Origin: Tubulanus polymorphus
Taxonomy: Eukaryota > Nemertea > Palaeonemertea > Tubulaniformes > Tubulanidae
NCBI RefSeq assembly: GCF_964204645.1
Contig: NC_134032.1
Location: 14,996,275 to 15,060,274, forward strand
Length of the DNA stretch: 64,000 nucleotides
Reading direction: 5' to 3'
Under the pieces are notes generated by a model that had not been told where the DNA came from, made no database searches, and saw only the letters and a program-made list of their open reading frames with translations. A program made the position numbers and the translations under genes. The stretch's first letter is position 1. The number at the start of each line of letters is the position of its first letter. Positions 10,347 through 22,659 of the stretch are shown here, piece after piece.

Positions 10347-13300
10347 ATGGACTTTTTTTATGCTACATTGAAGGCGGTAAAGGTCGAGGTAGTGACGAAC
10401 AAGGGCCGCTCCCTCGACCTTTTCTGTAAATTAAGTAAGTTTTTACACTAGTTTTTATCTCAATTAGTAAACCTTGAAATATATCGATTCAATTCATTTC
10501 AAACAGTCAGTACATCTAGCAAATCTCGCTGAAATTCCATATCAAAATATCACCACATTGAATCATAAATCTTACAAAATCATAATCTTTTTATTCATTA
10601 AATATCTTAAGTTTGAATATTTCAAATTTTTCGAACTATGTTAATCTTAAGTGATTAAGTTTCATATGATTAAACCAGATCCAATAGAGACGTGAGCTGA
10701 AGTTATATCAATTGGTTTCTTGGTCTCTTGGGGGCGTTTTTGTTTTATCTAATTTATATCAACAAGGTCACCATGTACTACTGAAATATTCGGATATCAT
10801 TTTGAACTAGAATTTTGTTGCAGTAATGACTAAGACCTACGTTAATGATACAGATTTGTTTATTCGTATTTATAAGATTATTTTCGATCGAACAAAGATT
10901 CGAACACCAAATTTTACGGAATAAAATTGAATTGAATTGAATTGAATGTGGCTGTGACGGATAGGATTTAGACGAGGGTTACTTTCAAAACGAAACCTTA
11001 AACATGTGAAAGTTTCGATTGAATAATCGATTCATCATTGCTGCCGTATCTCTATAAGGTAGCCCACAGCTGTTTGGTAGATTGATATAGGCCTACATTT
11101 TAAACACTCCTAAAACATCTTTTGATGAATTTGATTTGATTTTCACGTGTTTGCAAATACTTGAATTGTGGATTCACCGTCCAGTTAGGAAGTACAGGGT
11201 TAGGGAGCGTGTCTCAATTTGTTGAAAAGCCGCCATGCATGGCCGAACACTAAATGTGTTTATGAATGATCATTAAAATGGTTGGAGTTGAACCAATATA
11301 AGAAAATAAGGATTATTGCATTGTTTGCGTGTATTGATAAATGATCTGTTGTCATATGACATGATTTGAGACATGACATAAATCAACAAAGACAAATTTC
11401 CCCTGAATAAAATTGTTGGTCCTCTTTACAAATTAAGCTGCTCCAGATTTGTTCAAAATGGTAACTGCTTTCACTCTTGAGATCGACGTTTTATCGTAGA
11501 ATTTTGACTCATCAGATTCAGTATTTCTCAAAATCTGTTACTTTCCGAAGACTAAAGTTTTCGATTCCTGCTAGATATGTTTTGAATACCTCGGTTTTGA
11601 CACAGGTAAATACAAAAGAAGTGAAATCCAGTGATTTAATGATCAATATCTCAACAGGCAGCAGCTGGTCATTTAACAATAAACGTACACAATGGAACAA
11701 TCCGTAGTTTTTGGTTTGACTCAATTTTAAAGATCAAGTGTTGCCTAAAAAAGCCTATGTTTTTAGTAATAGATAATAATGTGTTTAATTAATACATAAT
11801 AATCATTCTTGAGAGATTTCAGCTGTAATGAGTGATGGATTACTGAAATATAAATGATTGAAAAGTGTAAATTTGAAGGAATATTTTCACATCGCGTAGT
11901 TCATCTGATACCTGTGTAGATGGCGCTAATGATGACGTAATAGGGGCTACGTGCTAGAATTATTGAAGCACACGCGAACCTCTAGTTTTATGTTGATATT
12001 CGTGGTATTCAAATTAGTTTATCTTATAAGACGTGCTTTTTATGCATTGTACGCGTACATTAGTATTTGGTATATGTCTCTTAGAGAAACTCTACTGATA
12101 ACTGTTAACCCTTTCAGTGCTGACTAATTAATACCCTCGATAGTGCTGGAGATAATTTGAACATTTTGAAAATTCCACCCTAATGTGTTGAATAACGGGA
12201 ATACCACTATAGTGCGTCTACACCGCGGCGCCGTGTATCGTTAGTTACTAATATTTCACTATGTTTGACAAGTGCTGCCATCTTTCAATAAGGTTAAAAT
12301 CTAGTCTTAGTAGTCGTGTTTACCTCGCCGGTTACGTCTGCACTACTGCACCGAATAAAGGTGAAACACGGTGTCATATCTTGAATATATTTAAATGATT
12401 ACATGATGAAAATAATGATAACACCTTTAATAAATAAGTTTAATCATGAAATCTGCAGTTGGTATTGAGTAGGTACAGCACACACTGTAGCCCTTGTGAC
12501 GTCACACGTATAGCAGATAGCAAGTAGTCGGTGCCGATCAGAAAATTCATTTCCAAACCGATATACTTACTCAAGTTCAGTGTTTATCGAGAAAATAACA
12601 TTTCGTTCTGGTTTTATGAGTTAGTTAACTATTGAATGAGACCGTAATGAGAATTTTGATTAATAGGCTACACTCGATCGTTAAAGCTTGGGTAACAAAT
12701 TTTCTGAGACGCCCTGTATATAGACCCAGAGTTAATCGCAACAGATAGTCAGAGATAGGCCTAGGCCCTATCAGCCTTATGATTATCTTTTCAATCTAGA
12801 TAAATGATTGAAAAACAGAATGTAGTTTGTGTAGATGGTGTAGTCGGCCTATTAAGATATTTAGGCCTATAAAGTAAGCATTATAAAGGCCTAGATTTTA
12901 ATAGAAAATCATTTAAATTATCTATTATAATTTATTATAATTATAATTATTAATTATTATCGTTATTATTATTATACATACATATCGCTACTTATCATTG
13001 AATTTTTTTTATATATATATAGTGATATATATATATATATATATATATAATCGTAATAATTAAGTCATAACCGTTTATCCATTAAAGGCCTAGCATAGAT
13101 TTTACCCCAGGCCTAGCAATTATCCAACTCCAGGGCTAGCGTTTATCCAGCTCCAGGACTGGCGTTTATCCAGCTCCAGGACTGGCGTTTATCCAGCTCC
13201 AGGACTAGCCTTTATCCAGCTCCAAGGCTAGTTTCTATAGAAACAATGTGATTGTAGAGTTATTCTGGAGCAGTGGCTGCAGTGTGAAATATCCAACAGG

Positions 13301-16300
13301 ATGCAAGGGGTAAGTGACACACTTTTAGGCTTAGATTCTAAATATTGTTAACTTTTTACTGATGATGATTTTTGAATATGTGTTAATTATATTTTAGAAT
13401 GAATTTGATCGAAGCCAGACGTGAATTGGTTTAACAATGTGTGACAGCTTCACTTCTCAGTTCAGGTACTATAGACTGATACCCAGTAGAGTGATGAGAA
13501 TTGTACCAGGATCGCAGTACCATCAACCGCATACACCCAGTACCAGTGGATCGCAGTACCAACCACCTACATTCACCCAGTACCAGTGGATCGCAGTACC
13601 ATCAACCCACATCAACCCAGTACCAGTGGATCGCAGTACCAACAACCCACATCAACCCAGTACCAGTGGATCGCAGTACCATCAACTCACATCCACCCAG
13701 TACCAGTGGATCGCAGTACCATCAACCTACATTCACCCAGTACCAGTGGATCGCAGTATCATCAACCCACATCAACCCAGTACCAGGTAATCCCAGTACC
13801 ATCCACCCACATCCACCCAGTACCAGTGTATCGCAGTACCATCCACCCACATCAACCCAGTACCAGTGGATCACAGTACCATCCACCTACATCCACCCAG
13901 TACCAGTGGATCGCAGTACCATCAACTCACATCCACCCAGTACCAGTGGATCGCAGTATCATCAACCCACATCAACCCAGTACCAGGTAATCCCAGTACC
14001 ATCCACCCACATCCACCCAGTACCAGTGTATCGCAGTACCATCCACCCACATCAACCCAGTACCAGTGGATCGCAGTACCATCCACCTACATCCACCCAG
14101 TACCAGTGGATCGCAGTACCATCAACTCACATCCACCCAGTACCAGTGGATCACAGTACCATCAACTCACATCCACCCAGTACCAGTGGATCGCAGTACC
14201 ATCCACCCACATCAACCCAGTACCAGTGGATCGCAGTACCATCCACCTACATCCACCCAGTACCAGTGGATCGCAGTACCATCAACTCACATCAACCCAG
14301 TACCAGTGGATCGCAGTACCATCAACCCACATCAACCCAGTACCAGTGGATCGCAGTACCATCAACTCACATCCACCCAGTACCAGTGGATCGCAGTACC
14401 ATCAACCTACATTCACCCAGTACCAGTGGATCGCAGTATCATCAACCCACATCAACCCAGTACCAGGTAATCCCAGTACCATCCACCCACATCCACCCAG
14501 TACCAGTGTATCGCAGTACCATCCACCCACATCAACCCAGTACCAGTGGATCGCAGTACCATCAACCCACATCAACCCAGTACCAGTGGATCGCAGTACC
14601 ATCAACTCACATCCACCCAGTACCAGTGGATCGCAGTACCATCAACCTACATTCACCCAGTACCAGTGGATCGCAGTATCATCAACCCACATCAACCCAG
14701 TACCAGGTAATCCCAGTACCATCCACCCACATCCACCCAGTACCAGTGTATCGCAGTACCATCCACCCACATCAACCCAGTACCAGTGGATCGCAGTACC
14801 ATCAACCCACATCAACCCAGTACCAGTGGATCGCAGTACCATCAACTCACATCCACCCAGTACCAGTGGATCGCAGTACCATCAACCTGCATCAACCAGT
14901 ACCAGTGGATCGCAGTACCATCCACCTACATCCACCCAGTACCAGTGGATAGCAGTACCATCGACCTACATCAACCCAGTACCAGTGGATCGCAGTACCA
15001 TCAACTCACATTCACCCAGTACCAGTGGATAGCAGTACCATCCACCCACATCAACCCAGTACCAGTGGATCGCAGTACCATCCACCTACATCCACCCAGT
15101 ACCAGTGGATAGCAGTACCATCAACCTACATCCACCCAGTACCAGTGGATCGCAGTACTATCAACTCACATTCACCCAGTACCAGTGGATCGCAGTATCA
15201 TCAACCCACATCAACCCAGTACCAGGTAATCCCAGTACCATCCACCCACATCCACCCAGTACCAGTGTATCGCAGTACCATCCACCTACATCCACCCAGT
15301 ACCAGTGGATCGCAGTACCATCAACCTACATTCACCCAGTACCAGTGGATCGCAGTACCATCCACCTACATCCACCCAGTACCAGTGGATCGCAGTACCA
15401 TCAACTCACATCCACCCAGTACCAGTGTATCGCAGTACCATCCACCCACATCAACCCAGTACCAGTGGATCGCAGCAACATCAACTCACATTCACCCAGT
15501 ACCAGTGGATCGCAGTATCATCAACCCACATCAACCCAGTACCAGGTAATCCCAGTACCATCCACCCACATCCACCCAGTACCAGTGTATCGCAGTACCA
15601 TCCACCTACATCCATCCAGTACCAGTGGATCGCAGTACCATCCACCCACATCCACCCAGTACCAGTGGATCGCAGCACCATCAACTCACATCCACCCAGT
15701 ACCAGTGGATCACAGTACCATCCACCTACATCCACCCAGACCAGTGGATCGCAGTACCATCAACCCACATCAACCCAGTACCAGTGGATCGCAGCACCAT
15801 CAACTCACATCCACCCAGTACCAGTGGATCGCAGTACCATCAACCTGCATCCACCCAGTACCAGTGGATCACAGTACCATCAACCCGCATCCACCCAGTA
15901 CCAGTGGATCACAGTACCATCAACCCACTTCAACCCAGTACCAGTGGATCGCAGCACCATCAACTCACATCCACCCAGTACCAGTGGATCGCAGTACCAT
16001 CCACCTACATCCACCCAGTACCAGTGGATCGCAGTACCATCAACCTACATTCACCCAGTACCAGTGGATCGCAGTACAATCCACCCACATCCACCCAGTA
16101 CCAGTGGATAGCAGTACCATCCACCTACATCCACCCAGTACCAGTGGATTGCAGTACCACCCACCCACATCAACCCAGTACCAGTGGATAGCAGTACCAT
16201 CCACCCACATCCACCCAGTACCAGTGGATCGCAGTATCATCCACCCACATCCACCCAGTACCTGCATACCAGTGGATCAATTATGTAAATGTAGAATATA

Positions 16301-19300
16301 TTTGAATGAAATTCATTTACCATTTTTGTTTTGTCACGAAATTAATTTTGAAAAATTTTTATATTGTTTGCAATTTGCTTCGTGAATATTTCAAATAAAA
16401 CAATAAAACCTTTTGATAAATCAATCAAATTGTCTCCGAATTCCTTAATATTTTGTAAGTGAATATCATAATAAAGGTAAACATTGGTTCTAAAATGAGT
16501 TTGACGATAGTCAATTTACATGTTTAATTTCTCAATAAAATTTGGTACCGGCACCCACCAGATGGCGTAACATTACACTTAGTTATGCGTACTGAGAATG
16601 ATTTACTTTTCAATGAACGTTGAACTGGATTTTAAGGCTCCCAAATGGAAATGTTGTCAAATAAGTCATCACAAGATTGACATTCCTAATGAGTGTATGG
16701 TATAGTTTTACTTGTAAATTGATTTGAAAAAAGTTGATTTAAATTTAATCGAATCGTTGAAGAATTTGAAGCGCGGTTACCGAGTAACCACTAGCGACAC
16801 CTGGTGGATCCTCACCTGCCATATGTGGAATCCTCCGTTGCCACAGTAGCGCTGCCGGTACTCCATCGCTTTTCGTGAAATGGACGAAATCCATTTCAGA
16901 TGAAAAATGCACCGAAAAATACGCATTAAAACAACGCATTTTATCAGAGAATTGTCTTAGATGTAACACGTGTCATCGCTGGACATTTTTGAACACAACT
17001 CCGCGACGACTGAAATAAAAATGCCGGGGACTTTTTCACATTTCCTACAAGTGGCTGCAGCTGTATTTATAGTGAATTATTTCACCGATGGATTTAAGGG
17101 GTAAGTAGAAACTCATTATAATGTATACGTGAAATAGGCCTTCAGTGAGGTGCAGTGGTCCGGTCACTGGTCCGGTCACTGGTCCCGTCATTGGTCCCTC
17201 GTCAACGTCCGGTTTAGAATCTTGGTTTTTCTCTTTGGCCCCTATAACACTTTATCGCGGAATATAATGCAATATGTCTGTGGTTCCGCTTTATATCCAA
17301 GAATAAATAAATGAGATGATATTTCTGTTATTCCTGGTCTGTTGTCACTCAATACATTCAGCGAGGTCGACTCGAGAATAGAGGACTCCACTTTCCCGAG
17401 GTCAACTCGAGAATAGGGGACTCCACTTTCCCGAGGTCAACTCGAGAATAGGGGACTCCACTTTCCCGAGGTCGACTCAAGAATAGAGGACTCCACTTTC
17501 CCGAGGTCAACTCAAGAATAGAGGACTCCACTTTCCCGAGGTCAACTCAAGAATAGAGGACTCCACTGTTTAATGATAAAGAATAGGCCTCTACCCAGTA
17601 ACAGTATTGAACCTCGTTGATACTGTGATTCCGTTCCATCACGATGATTTCCAGCAGTGTCAGTCCCAGTTAACATAATCAAATACCAGTTTAATACAAC
17701 ATTTCCTATTTTGCCCTCAAGATTCGAGTATTAACCAGGTTCCACTATATCCACACGATTCGTATTAATGAGGTTCCACTTTATCCACTGGGTTCGTATT
17801 AATGAGGTTCCACTTTATCCACTGTATTCGTAATAATGAGGGTCCACTGTGTGATTATTTTTGCCTGTACAATACAATTCTGTTATTATTTGTAGAATGA
17901 ATTAGATTGGATGAATCCAGCAGTGAACTGGGGTCGAGATAGCGTGTAGTTGAGGGATAGCTATGGAATCGAGCAGTGAACTGGGGTCAAGATAGCGTGT
18001 AGTTGAGGGATAGCTATGGAATCCAGCAGTGAACTGGGGTCGAGATAGCGTGTAGTTGAGGGATAGCTATGAAATCAAGCTCGGGGACCGTATTAACCAA
18101 GCACCTGCAAGTTAGATGTGGAACTCTGGCTGCGTGATTGAGCCCAGGGACGCGTGCACCTTTAAGTTAGATGTGGAACTCGTGTTGTGGATAGGTGTGG
18201 AACTGAGGCCCAGGGTGTCTGTTATACTTTTGTATTGTGTAAAATTTAAGTTGTTTTTCTGTACATGAATAGATTTATTATCAATACAACCAAAAACTCT
18301 GTATTTTTATATCTTTTGTTGTTTTTTCATTTATTATAATCTCTAAAGACCAGTAAATACTGGATAGGGTGTCCCTGGTTCGAACCCGTCATTACCGATT
18401 TCCAGTAGTCTCAATACTTCGAGCTGCCGCTTTTGAAAGTGAAAATATTAATGAAATTAATGAATTTTGACACGAGCAGAATATGTGAAGTTCAGATTCA
18501 GACCCTGCAAGCAAGTCATAGTTTTATGCTTGTATCGTATATTTTTGCCTTGTAGATTGAATTTCTGCATTAAAGTCTAACGTCGTCATTTTGATTTAGT
18601 AAAGTCTCGGTCATCTTGAATTTTTTATTAGCGGCTTGAAAAAATTAGAATGATGAAAATCGTCAATTTAGAATAGACTATATCGATGGAGTCCAGTTGA
18701 AATGCGCTCCTCGGGTAGAGAAATAGATCGGTTGGGTTTCTTCGGAAAAGCAAAAATTTTGAGTATCGTTTTCTAAATTGGTCGATATTGAAAGATGAGA
18801 TATCCACAGGAAAGTTAATTGCGTTCCATAAACGAGGTGCACAGCACATACTTATCCAATGTAATTACAGCGTAACAATGGTATTCAATTCTTTACTGTA
18901 AATCAACATTCAGCATCACATGATGAAAGGTTTTTAGATTTGTATTTCGTGATGATGTTTATAATATATGGATTCGGGAGTCTAAAAATCCAGTTCAAAG
19001 TTTATTGAAAATAATTTTGACAACGAACAACCTACTGCTCGTCACGCCATCTGGCGGGATAGCTGGTTTTGCCGGTACCCAATTCAATTTACTTAGTCGT
19101 CATTTGGATTTATTCCATCTTCCATTACAATGGTGGCGCCCTCTATACATTACATTATGAGCTGTACTTATATCATTGTCAATACCTAAGACGCCATCTA
19201 TATGACAAACGCTACAATCACATAACTAAAGTCATCTCTATTTTTCCATAAAATATTTGTGATAATCTATTGTTTTAGTTTACATGAAATTGTTTTTATA

Positions 19301-21027
19301 AAGTGTATTTTGAATAGATGATTTTGCTGCGTCCTCGCTACCACTCCGGGCTGCGTCCTCCCTACCACTCCGGGCTGCGCCCTCGCTACCACTCCGGGCT
19401 GCGTCCTCGCTACCACTCCGGGCTGCGTCCTCGCTTCCACTCCGGGCTGCGTCCTCGCTACCACTCCGGGCTGCGTCCTCGCTACCACTCCGGGCTGCGT
19501 CCTCGCTACCACTCCGGGCTGCGCCCTCCCTACCACTCCGGGCTGCGTCCTCGCTACCACTCCGGGCTGCGTCCTCGCTACCACTCCGGGCTGCGTCCTC
19601 GCTACCACTCCGGGCTGCGTCCTCCCTACCACTCCGGGCTGCGTCCTCGCTACCACTCCGGGCTGCGTCCTCGCTACCACTCCGGGCTGCGTCCTCGCTA
19701 CCACTCCGGGCTGCGTCCTCCCTACCACTCCGGGCTGCGTCCTCGCTACCACTCCGGGCTGCGTCATCGCTACCACTCCGGGCTGCGTCATCGCTACCGC
19801 TCCGGGCTGCGTCCTCCCTACCGCTCCGGGCTGCGCCCTCCCTACCACTCCGGGCTGCGTCCTCGCTACCACTCCGGGCTGCGTCCTCGCTACCACTCCG
19901 GGCTGCGTCCTCGCTACCACTCCGGGCTGCGTCCTCGCTACCACTCCGGGCTGCGTCATCGCTACCACTCCGGGCTGCGTTCGGGTAGAAATACTGTCGA
20001 TTGCGATATTCACATAATGTTTTCTGTTTATTAATTTAAACTATGTTTTGGATCTAAACCTGTACCAAAGTTGCAGGTAATAGTACAAATAAATTCTAAC
20101 CCTGCGTTCCTAAAACTGTTTTCTACCCCCATTTTCTGTCATTGTCTCAACGAGCCACGACAATGACAGAATGCCCTCTAAATTGTGTTCAGAAGAATAC
20201 TGTAGATTTTGAAAACATTGATGATTAAGGAATGGATAATCCGATATGTGATTAATGTTAAGATGACAATGATGTTTATTCCGAATAAATGTGTCATATT
20301 CGTGATCCTTAATACTTTTTCTTTTCATTTCAGCTGAAAGTATAGCAATCGAATTGGCCAAGCAACAAGGAGAGTCTGAACAAGGCTACGAGGCAGCTAC
20401 CCAACTATGGGAATCAGTAATCAGGTGTGCGAAGAAAATAAATCCCACCCCAAAGCTGTCTCAACAGCCTGAGGAGCCAGCTCCACGAACCCCTGAGTTG
20501 GCTCCTCCGCAGGTGGTGGACCCTGTTTCGCCGGTGCAGGTGGTTGCGCCCACCGTATCTTCGGATACGGAGGTCGCGCCGCCTGTTGCCCCGGAGCAGG
20601 AGGTCGCCCCTGCCGTGGTAGCCCCGACAGAGGCGCCACAGGTTCAGGCTCCTGGCCCGCGCAGATCGCCCCGGAAAAATCGGAAGGAGGTTGATTATAC
20701 CGGAGGTTCGGGGCGATCTACCCCTAAAAAAAGAAAACGTGCGGCTCCTCCCAACAGCCAGATACATCGGAGGAGTCGAGTGATGAGGAGTTGCCTACAG
20801 CTCCTAGAGCCTCACCGCCAGGGTCCTCACCACCAGCGCGACGACCAACACCACCAAAAACAACCGCTCCGGCGGGGGTAGAACCCTCCCCCGACGTAGA
20901 GCTCGTCGCGCGTGGCCCTGGCTGGTCAAGGATAATTGAGTTTGACGACCCAATTACCTTGCTCTGCGACGTCGAAGCGGCATTCCACGGGGAATACAAA
21001 TTTACCAAGCGGAGGAGAACACGTTGA
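10347..21027 (+). CDS. Unknown Pro/Val-rich basic protein, two coding exons, apparent frameshift in an A-run
   Basis: Not recognised. Coding exon 1 is 10347-10434 (acceptor at 10314, ATG 10347, donor TTAA/GTAAGT). Coding exon 2 begins at 20334 after TTTTCATTTCAG. The phase-1 junction is exact (A + CT), giving an N-terminus MDFFYATLKAVKVEVVTNKG, then an apparently helical stretch and a long Pro/Val/Ala-rich linker. A basic segment follows (RRSPRKNRKE and PKKRKR, a possible nuclear localisation signal). In the original frame the product stops at 20881 (~211 aa) with an implausible His/Gln-rich tail. A -1 shift in the seven-A run at 20726-20732 instead gives an acidic TSEESSDEELP stretch and a structured-looking C-terminus ending FTKRRRTR at 21027 (~260 aa). 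This could be a sequencing or assembly error, a real mutation, or slippage. Confidence 0.6.
10860..10946 (+). mobile_element. Probable 3' tail of a non-LTR retroelement
   Basis: The stretch ends in AATAAAATTGAATTGAATTG, a short tandem (TTGAA)n tail typical of the 3' ends of some non-LTR elements and SINEs. A similar tail (ATTGAATTGAATTG) closes the putative SINE at 43130-43560. No coding sequence remains. Confidence 0.45.
10950..13090 (+). other. Intron sequence, nothing coding recognised
   Basis: AT-rich, mostly single-copy intron DNA. It contains a second GTGACGTCAC (CRE-like) site at about 12496-12505 with no convincing TATA box, and a TA-dinucleotide run at about 13010-13050. Short overlapping open frames near 11477-11724 on both strands show no coding features. 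Confidence 0.5.
13105..13235 (+). repeat. 26-bp minisatellite
   Basis: About five copies of a TTATCCAGCTCCAGGACTGG-type unit. Confidence 0.8.
13262..13432 (+). other. Exon-like pair resembling the one at 17.0-17.9 kb
   Basis: AGTGGCTGCAG ... GGGGTAAGTG (13270-13315) resembles a donor region. After a short interval comes TTATATTTTAG/AATGAATTTGATCGAAG (acceptor near 13397). The same two blocks recur at 17048-17108 and 17895-17930, in each case followed directly by a minisatellite. It looks like a duplicated two-exon unit, here decayed. No open frame persists. Confidence 0.35.
13510..16262 (+). repeat. 40-bp minisatellite, nearly 70 copies
   Basis: Unit CCAGTACCAGTGGATCGCAG followed by TACCATCAACCCACATCAAC, in register for about 2.75 kb. 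Point variants (ATCAAC/ATCCAC, GGATCG/GTATCG, GGTAATCCC) form a higher-order pattern: runs of the same five or six variants recur at about 240-bp spacing (for example 14401-14640 against 14641-14880). Because 40 is not a multiple of 3, all frames carry long spurious open frames. Confidence 0.95.
16785..16850 (+). repeat. Single diverged copy of the 77-bp repeat from the zinc-finger intron
   Basis: Carries ACTAGCGACACCTGGTGG and the neighbouring GATCCTCACCTGCCA motif of the array at 1880-2215. Confidence 0.7.
17023..17960 (+). CDS. Possible tiny nested gene, one hydrophobic segment (low confidence)
   Basis: ATG at 17023 opens a short frame MPGTFSHFLQVAAAVFIVNY, with one likely membrane helix, reaching a good donor (AAGGG/GTAAGT) at about 17100. 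The next acceptor, TTATTATTTGTAG, lies at 17895. Joining there or at the second AG (17905) soon gives a stop, so the product would be only ~30-40 residues. It sits within the long intron of the 10.3-21.0 kb gene on the same strand. It could be a small mitochondrial or membrane microprotein, an alternative exon, or chance. Confidence 0.25.
17362..17572 (+). repeat. 35-bp minisatellite
   Basis: Six copies of CGAGGTCAACTCGAGAATAG plus GGGACTCCACTTTCC. Confidence 0.85.
17715..17850 (+). repeat. Short tandem of MITE-end-like sequence
   Basis: Three copies of a ~43-bp unit containing TTCGTATTAATGAGGTTCCA, similar to the end of the mariner/pogo-type MITE at 6459-6626. Probably a transposon terminus amplified as a tandem repeat. 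Confidence 0.5.
17918..18080 (+). repeat. ~53-bp tandem repeat
   Basis: Three copies of a unit with AGCAGTGAACTGGGGTCGAG and GTGTAGTTGAGGGATAGCTA. Confidence 0.8.
18355..18415 (-). repeat. Isolated fragment of the 76-bp repeat family
   Basis: GGGTGTCCCTGGTTCGAACC with adjoining diverged sequence, opposite in orientation to the 7.7-9.0 kb arrays. Confidence 0.55.
18628..18849 (-). mobile_element. Non-LTR retrotransposon fragment (ORF2 C-terminus)
   Basis: The minus-strand frame contains CAPRLWNAINFPVDISSF followed by FRKRYSKFLL. This 'aPrlWN.lP..i......F....k.lL' pattern is the usual C-terminal tail of reverse-transcriptase polyproteins of CR1/Jockey/L2-like elements. Only the tail remains, truncated upstream, so it is a dead fragment in the intron of the 10.3-21.0 kb gene. 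Confidence 0.65.
19325..19985 (+). repeat. 24-bp minisatellite, ~27 copies
   Basis: Unit CTGCGTCCTCGCTACCACTC + CGGG, GC-rich. Since 24 is a multiple of 3, long open frames exist on both strands (an eight-residue RPRYHSGL repeat on +, RTQPGVVA on -). With no splice context or non-repeat coding flanks I treat both as artefacts. Confidence 0.95.
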
Positions 21028-21150
21028 TTCTCCTCACCCCTTCACTCGCCGTCACTCCGTGGGCATCAAGATCAGCCCACACAGCACGTCTGCAGACCGA
21101 CACTCCTTCTTTTTTTTTATTTACAATTTTCCAATTTGTAACATTCTCCT
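21028..21150 (+). other. Probable 3' UTR of the unknown gene
   Basis: GC-rich, then T-rich stretch immediately after the stop at 21027. No AATAAA was seen before the 70-bp repeat begins. Confidence 0.4.
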
Positions 21151-21560
21151 TAAACGTTTGATATTTAGAATATGGTATCATTTCAACTTACCATTTCGAA
21201 TAGTTAAGATTTGCCTTCAATTAACGTTTGATATTTAGAATATGGTATCATTTATACTTACTATTTCAAATAGTTAAGATTTGCCTTCAATTAAAGTTTG
21301 ATATTTAGAATATGGTATCATTTACACTTACTATTTCAAATAGTTAAGATTCGCCTTCAATTAAAGTTTGATATTTAGAATATGGTATCATTTACACTTA
21401 CTATTTCAAATAGTTAAGATTAGCCTTCAATCAACGTTTGATATTTAGAATATGGTATCATTTACACTTACTATTTCAAATAGTTAAGATTCGCCTTCAA
21501 TTAACGTTTGATATTTAGAATATGGTATCATTTACACTTACTATTTCAAATAGTTAAAAC
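21150..21560 (+). repeat. 70-bp tandem repeat
   Basis: Six copies, with GTTTGATATTTAGAATATGG at 21156, 21226, 21296, 21366 and onward. AT-rich. Confidence 0.9.
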
Positions 21561-21664
21561 ATTTTCCTTCAATTCATTCAAACAACAGTTGATTTTTATA
21601 ATAATCAACTATTTCTATGCTCTTTCGTCGGTCTGCAGTTCGCGCGGGTCCACAAAAAATTTCT

Positions 21665-22560
21665 GTCCACATCCCCTTGCAATAGGAACCAGTGGACGTG
21701 CAGTCCTGCATTATAAATACTTTTTTATTTAAAAAAAAATTAAAAAAAACAAAAACCAGATCTACTCTGAAAGTCCAGAGTTTTTAACGGGAGTTTTACG
21801 GTATCTCGCAAAAAAATTAAAAAAAAAAAAAAAAAAAAAAAATTCATCATTTCATCAACTTGATTAATTTTCTTGGACGAATTCAATTTTGTTCCATCAT
21901 GTCATCCATCTATATAAATATTCATATATAATCATCTATTTGAATTATTTTCAGTTATTTTTTGACTGTACGTCCCGCTGTGTTCCTACCAAACCCGTCC
22001 ACACCATTACTTTAGAAACTTTATATACAGCAGTGTCAACCTTGTATTTGAAACTTTATATGAAGCAGCGTCAACCTTGCATTTGAAACCTTATAAGCAA
22101 CAGTGTCAACCTTGCAATAGGAACCAGTGGGCGTGCAGTCCTGCAGCATAAATACTTTTTTATTTTCAAAAAATAAAAAAAAACCAAAAACCAGATCTAC
22201 TCTGAAAGTCCAGAGTTTTTAACGGGAGTTTTACGGTATCTCGCAAAAAAATTTAAAAAAACAAAAAAACAAAAAAATTCATCATCATTTCATCAACTTG
22301 ATTAATTTTCTTGGACGAATTCAATTTTGTTCCATCATGTCATCCATCTATATAAATATTCATATATATTCATCTATTTGAATTTTTTTCAGTTATTTTT
22401 TGACTGTACGTCCCGCTGTGTTCCTACCGAACCCGCCCACACCATTACTTTAGAAACTTTATATACAGCAATGTCAACCTTGTATTTGAAACCTTGTATG
22501 CAGCAGTGTCAACCTTGCATTTGAAACCTTATATACAGCAGTGTCAACCTTGTATTTGAA
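21665..22560 (+). repeat. Tandem duplication of a 438-bp segment
   Basis: Two copies offset by 438 bp (for example ATGTCATCCATCTATATAAA in both). Each holds CAATAGGAACCAGTGG, a poly-A-rich stretch and CTTGGACGAATTCAATTTTG. Copies differ by point changes and poly-A length. Confidence 0.9.
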
Positions 22561-22655
22561 ACCTTATATGCAGCAATGTCAACCTTGCATTTGAAACCTT
22601 ATATGCAGCAGTGTCAACCTTGCATTTGAAACCTTGTATGCAGCAGTGTCCTCTA
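22440..22655 (+). repeat. ~34-bp minisatellite
   Basis: Units of GCAGCAGTGTCAACCTTGCA + TTTGAAACCTTATAT, at the end of the second 438-bp copy and more briefly in the first (22020-22110). Confidence 0.85.
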
Positions 22656-22659
22656 TCCA

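Noticed and set aside
13437-16385. Long plus-strand open frames (up to 483 codons) with VDRSTINSH-like repeats
   Set aside because: They follow from the 40-bp minisatellite, which lacks stops in any frame and cycles through all three frames. No start, splice or flanking coding support.
19267-20034. 240-codon open frames on both strands (RPRYHSGL and RTQPGVVA repeats)
   Set aside because: By-product of a 24-bp minisatellite. Both strands are equally open, which argues against coding.
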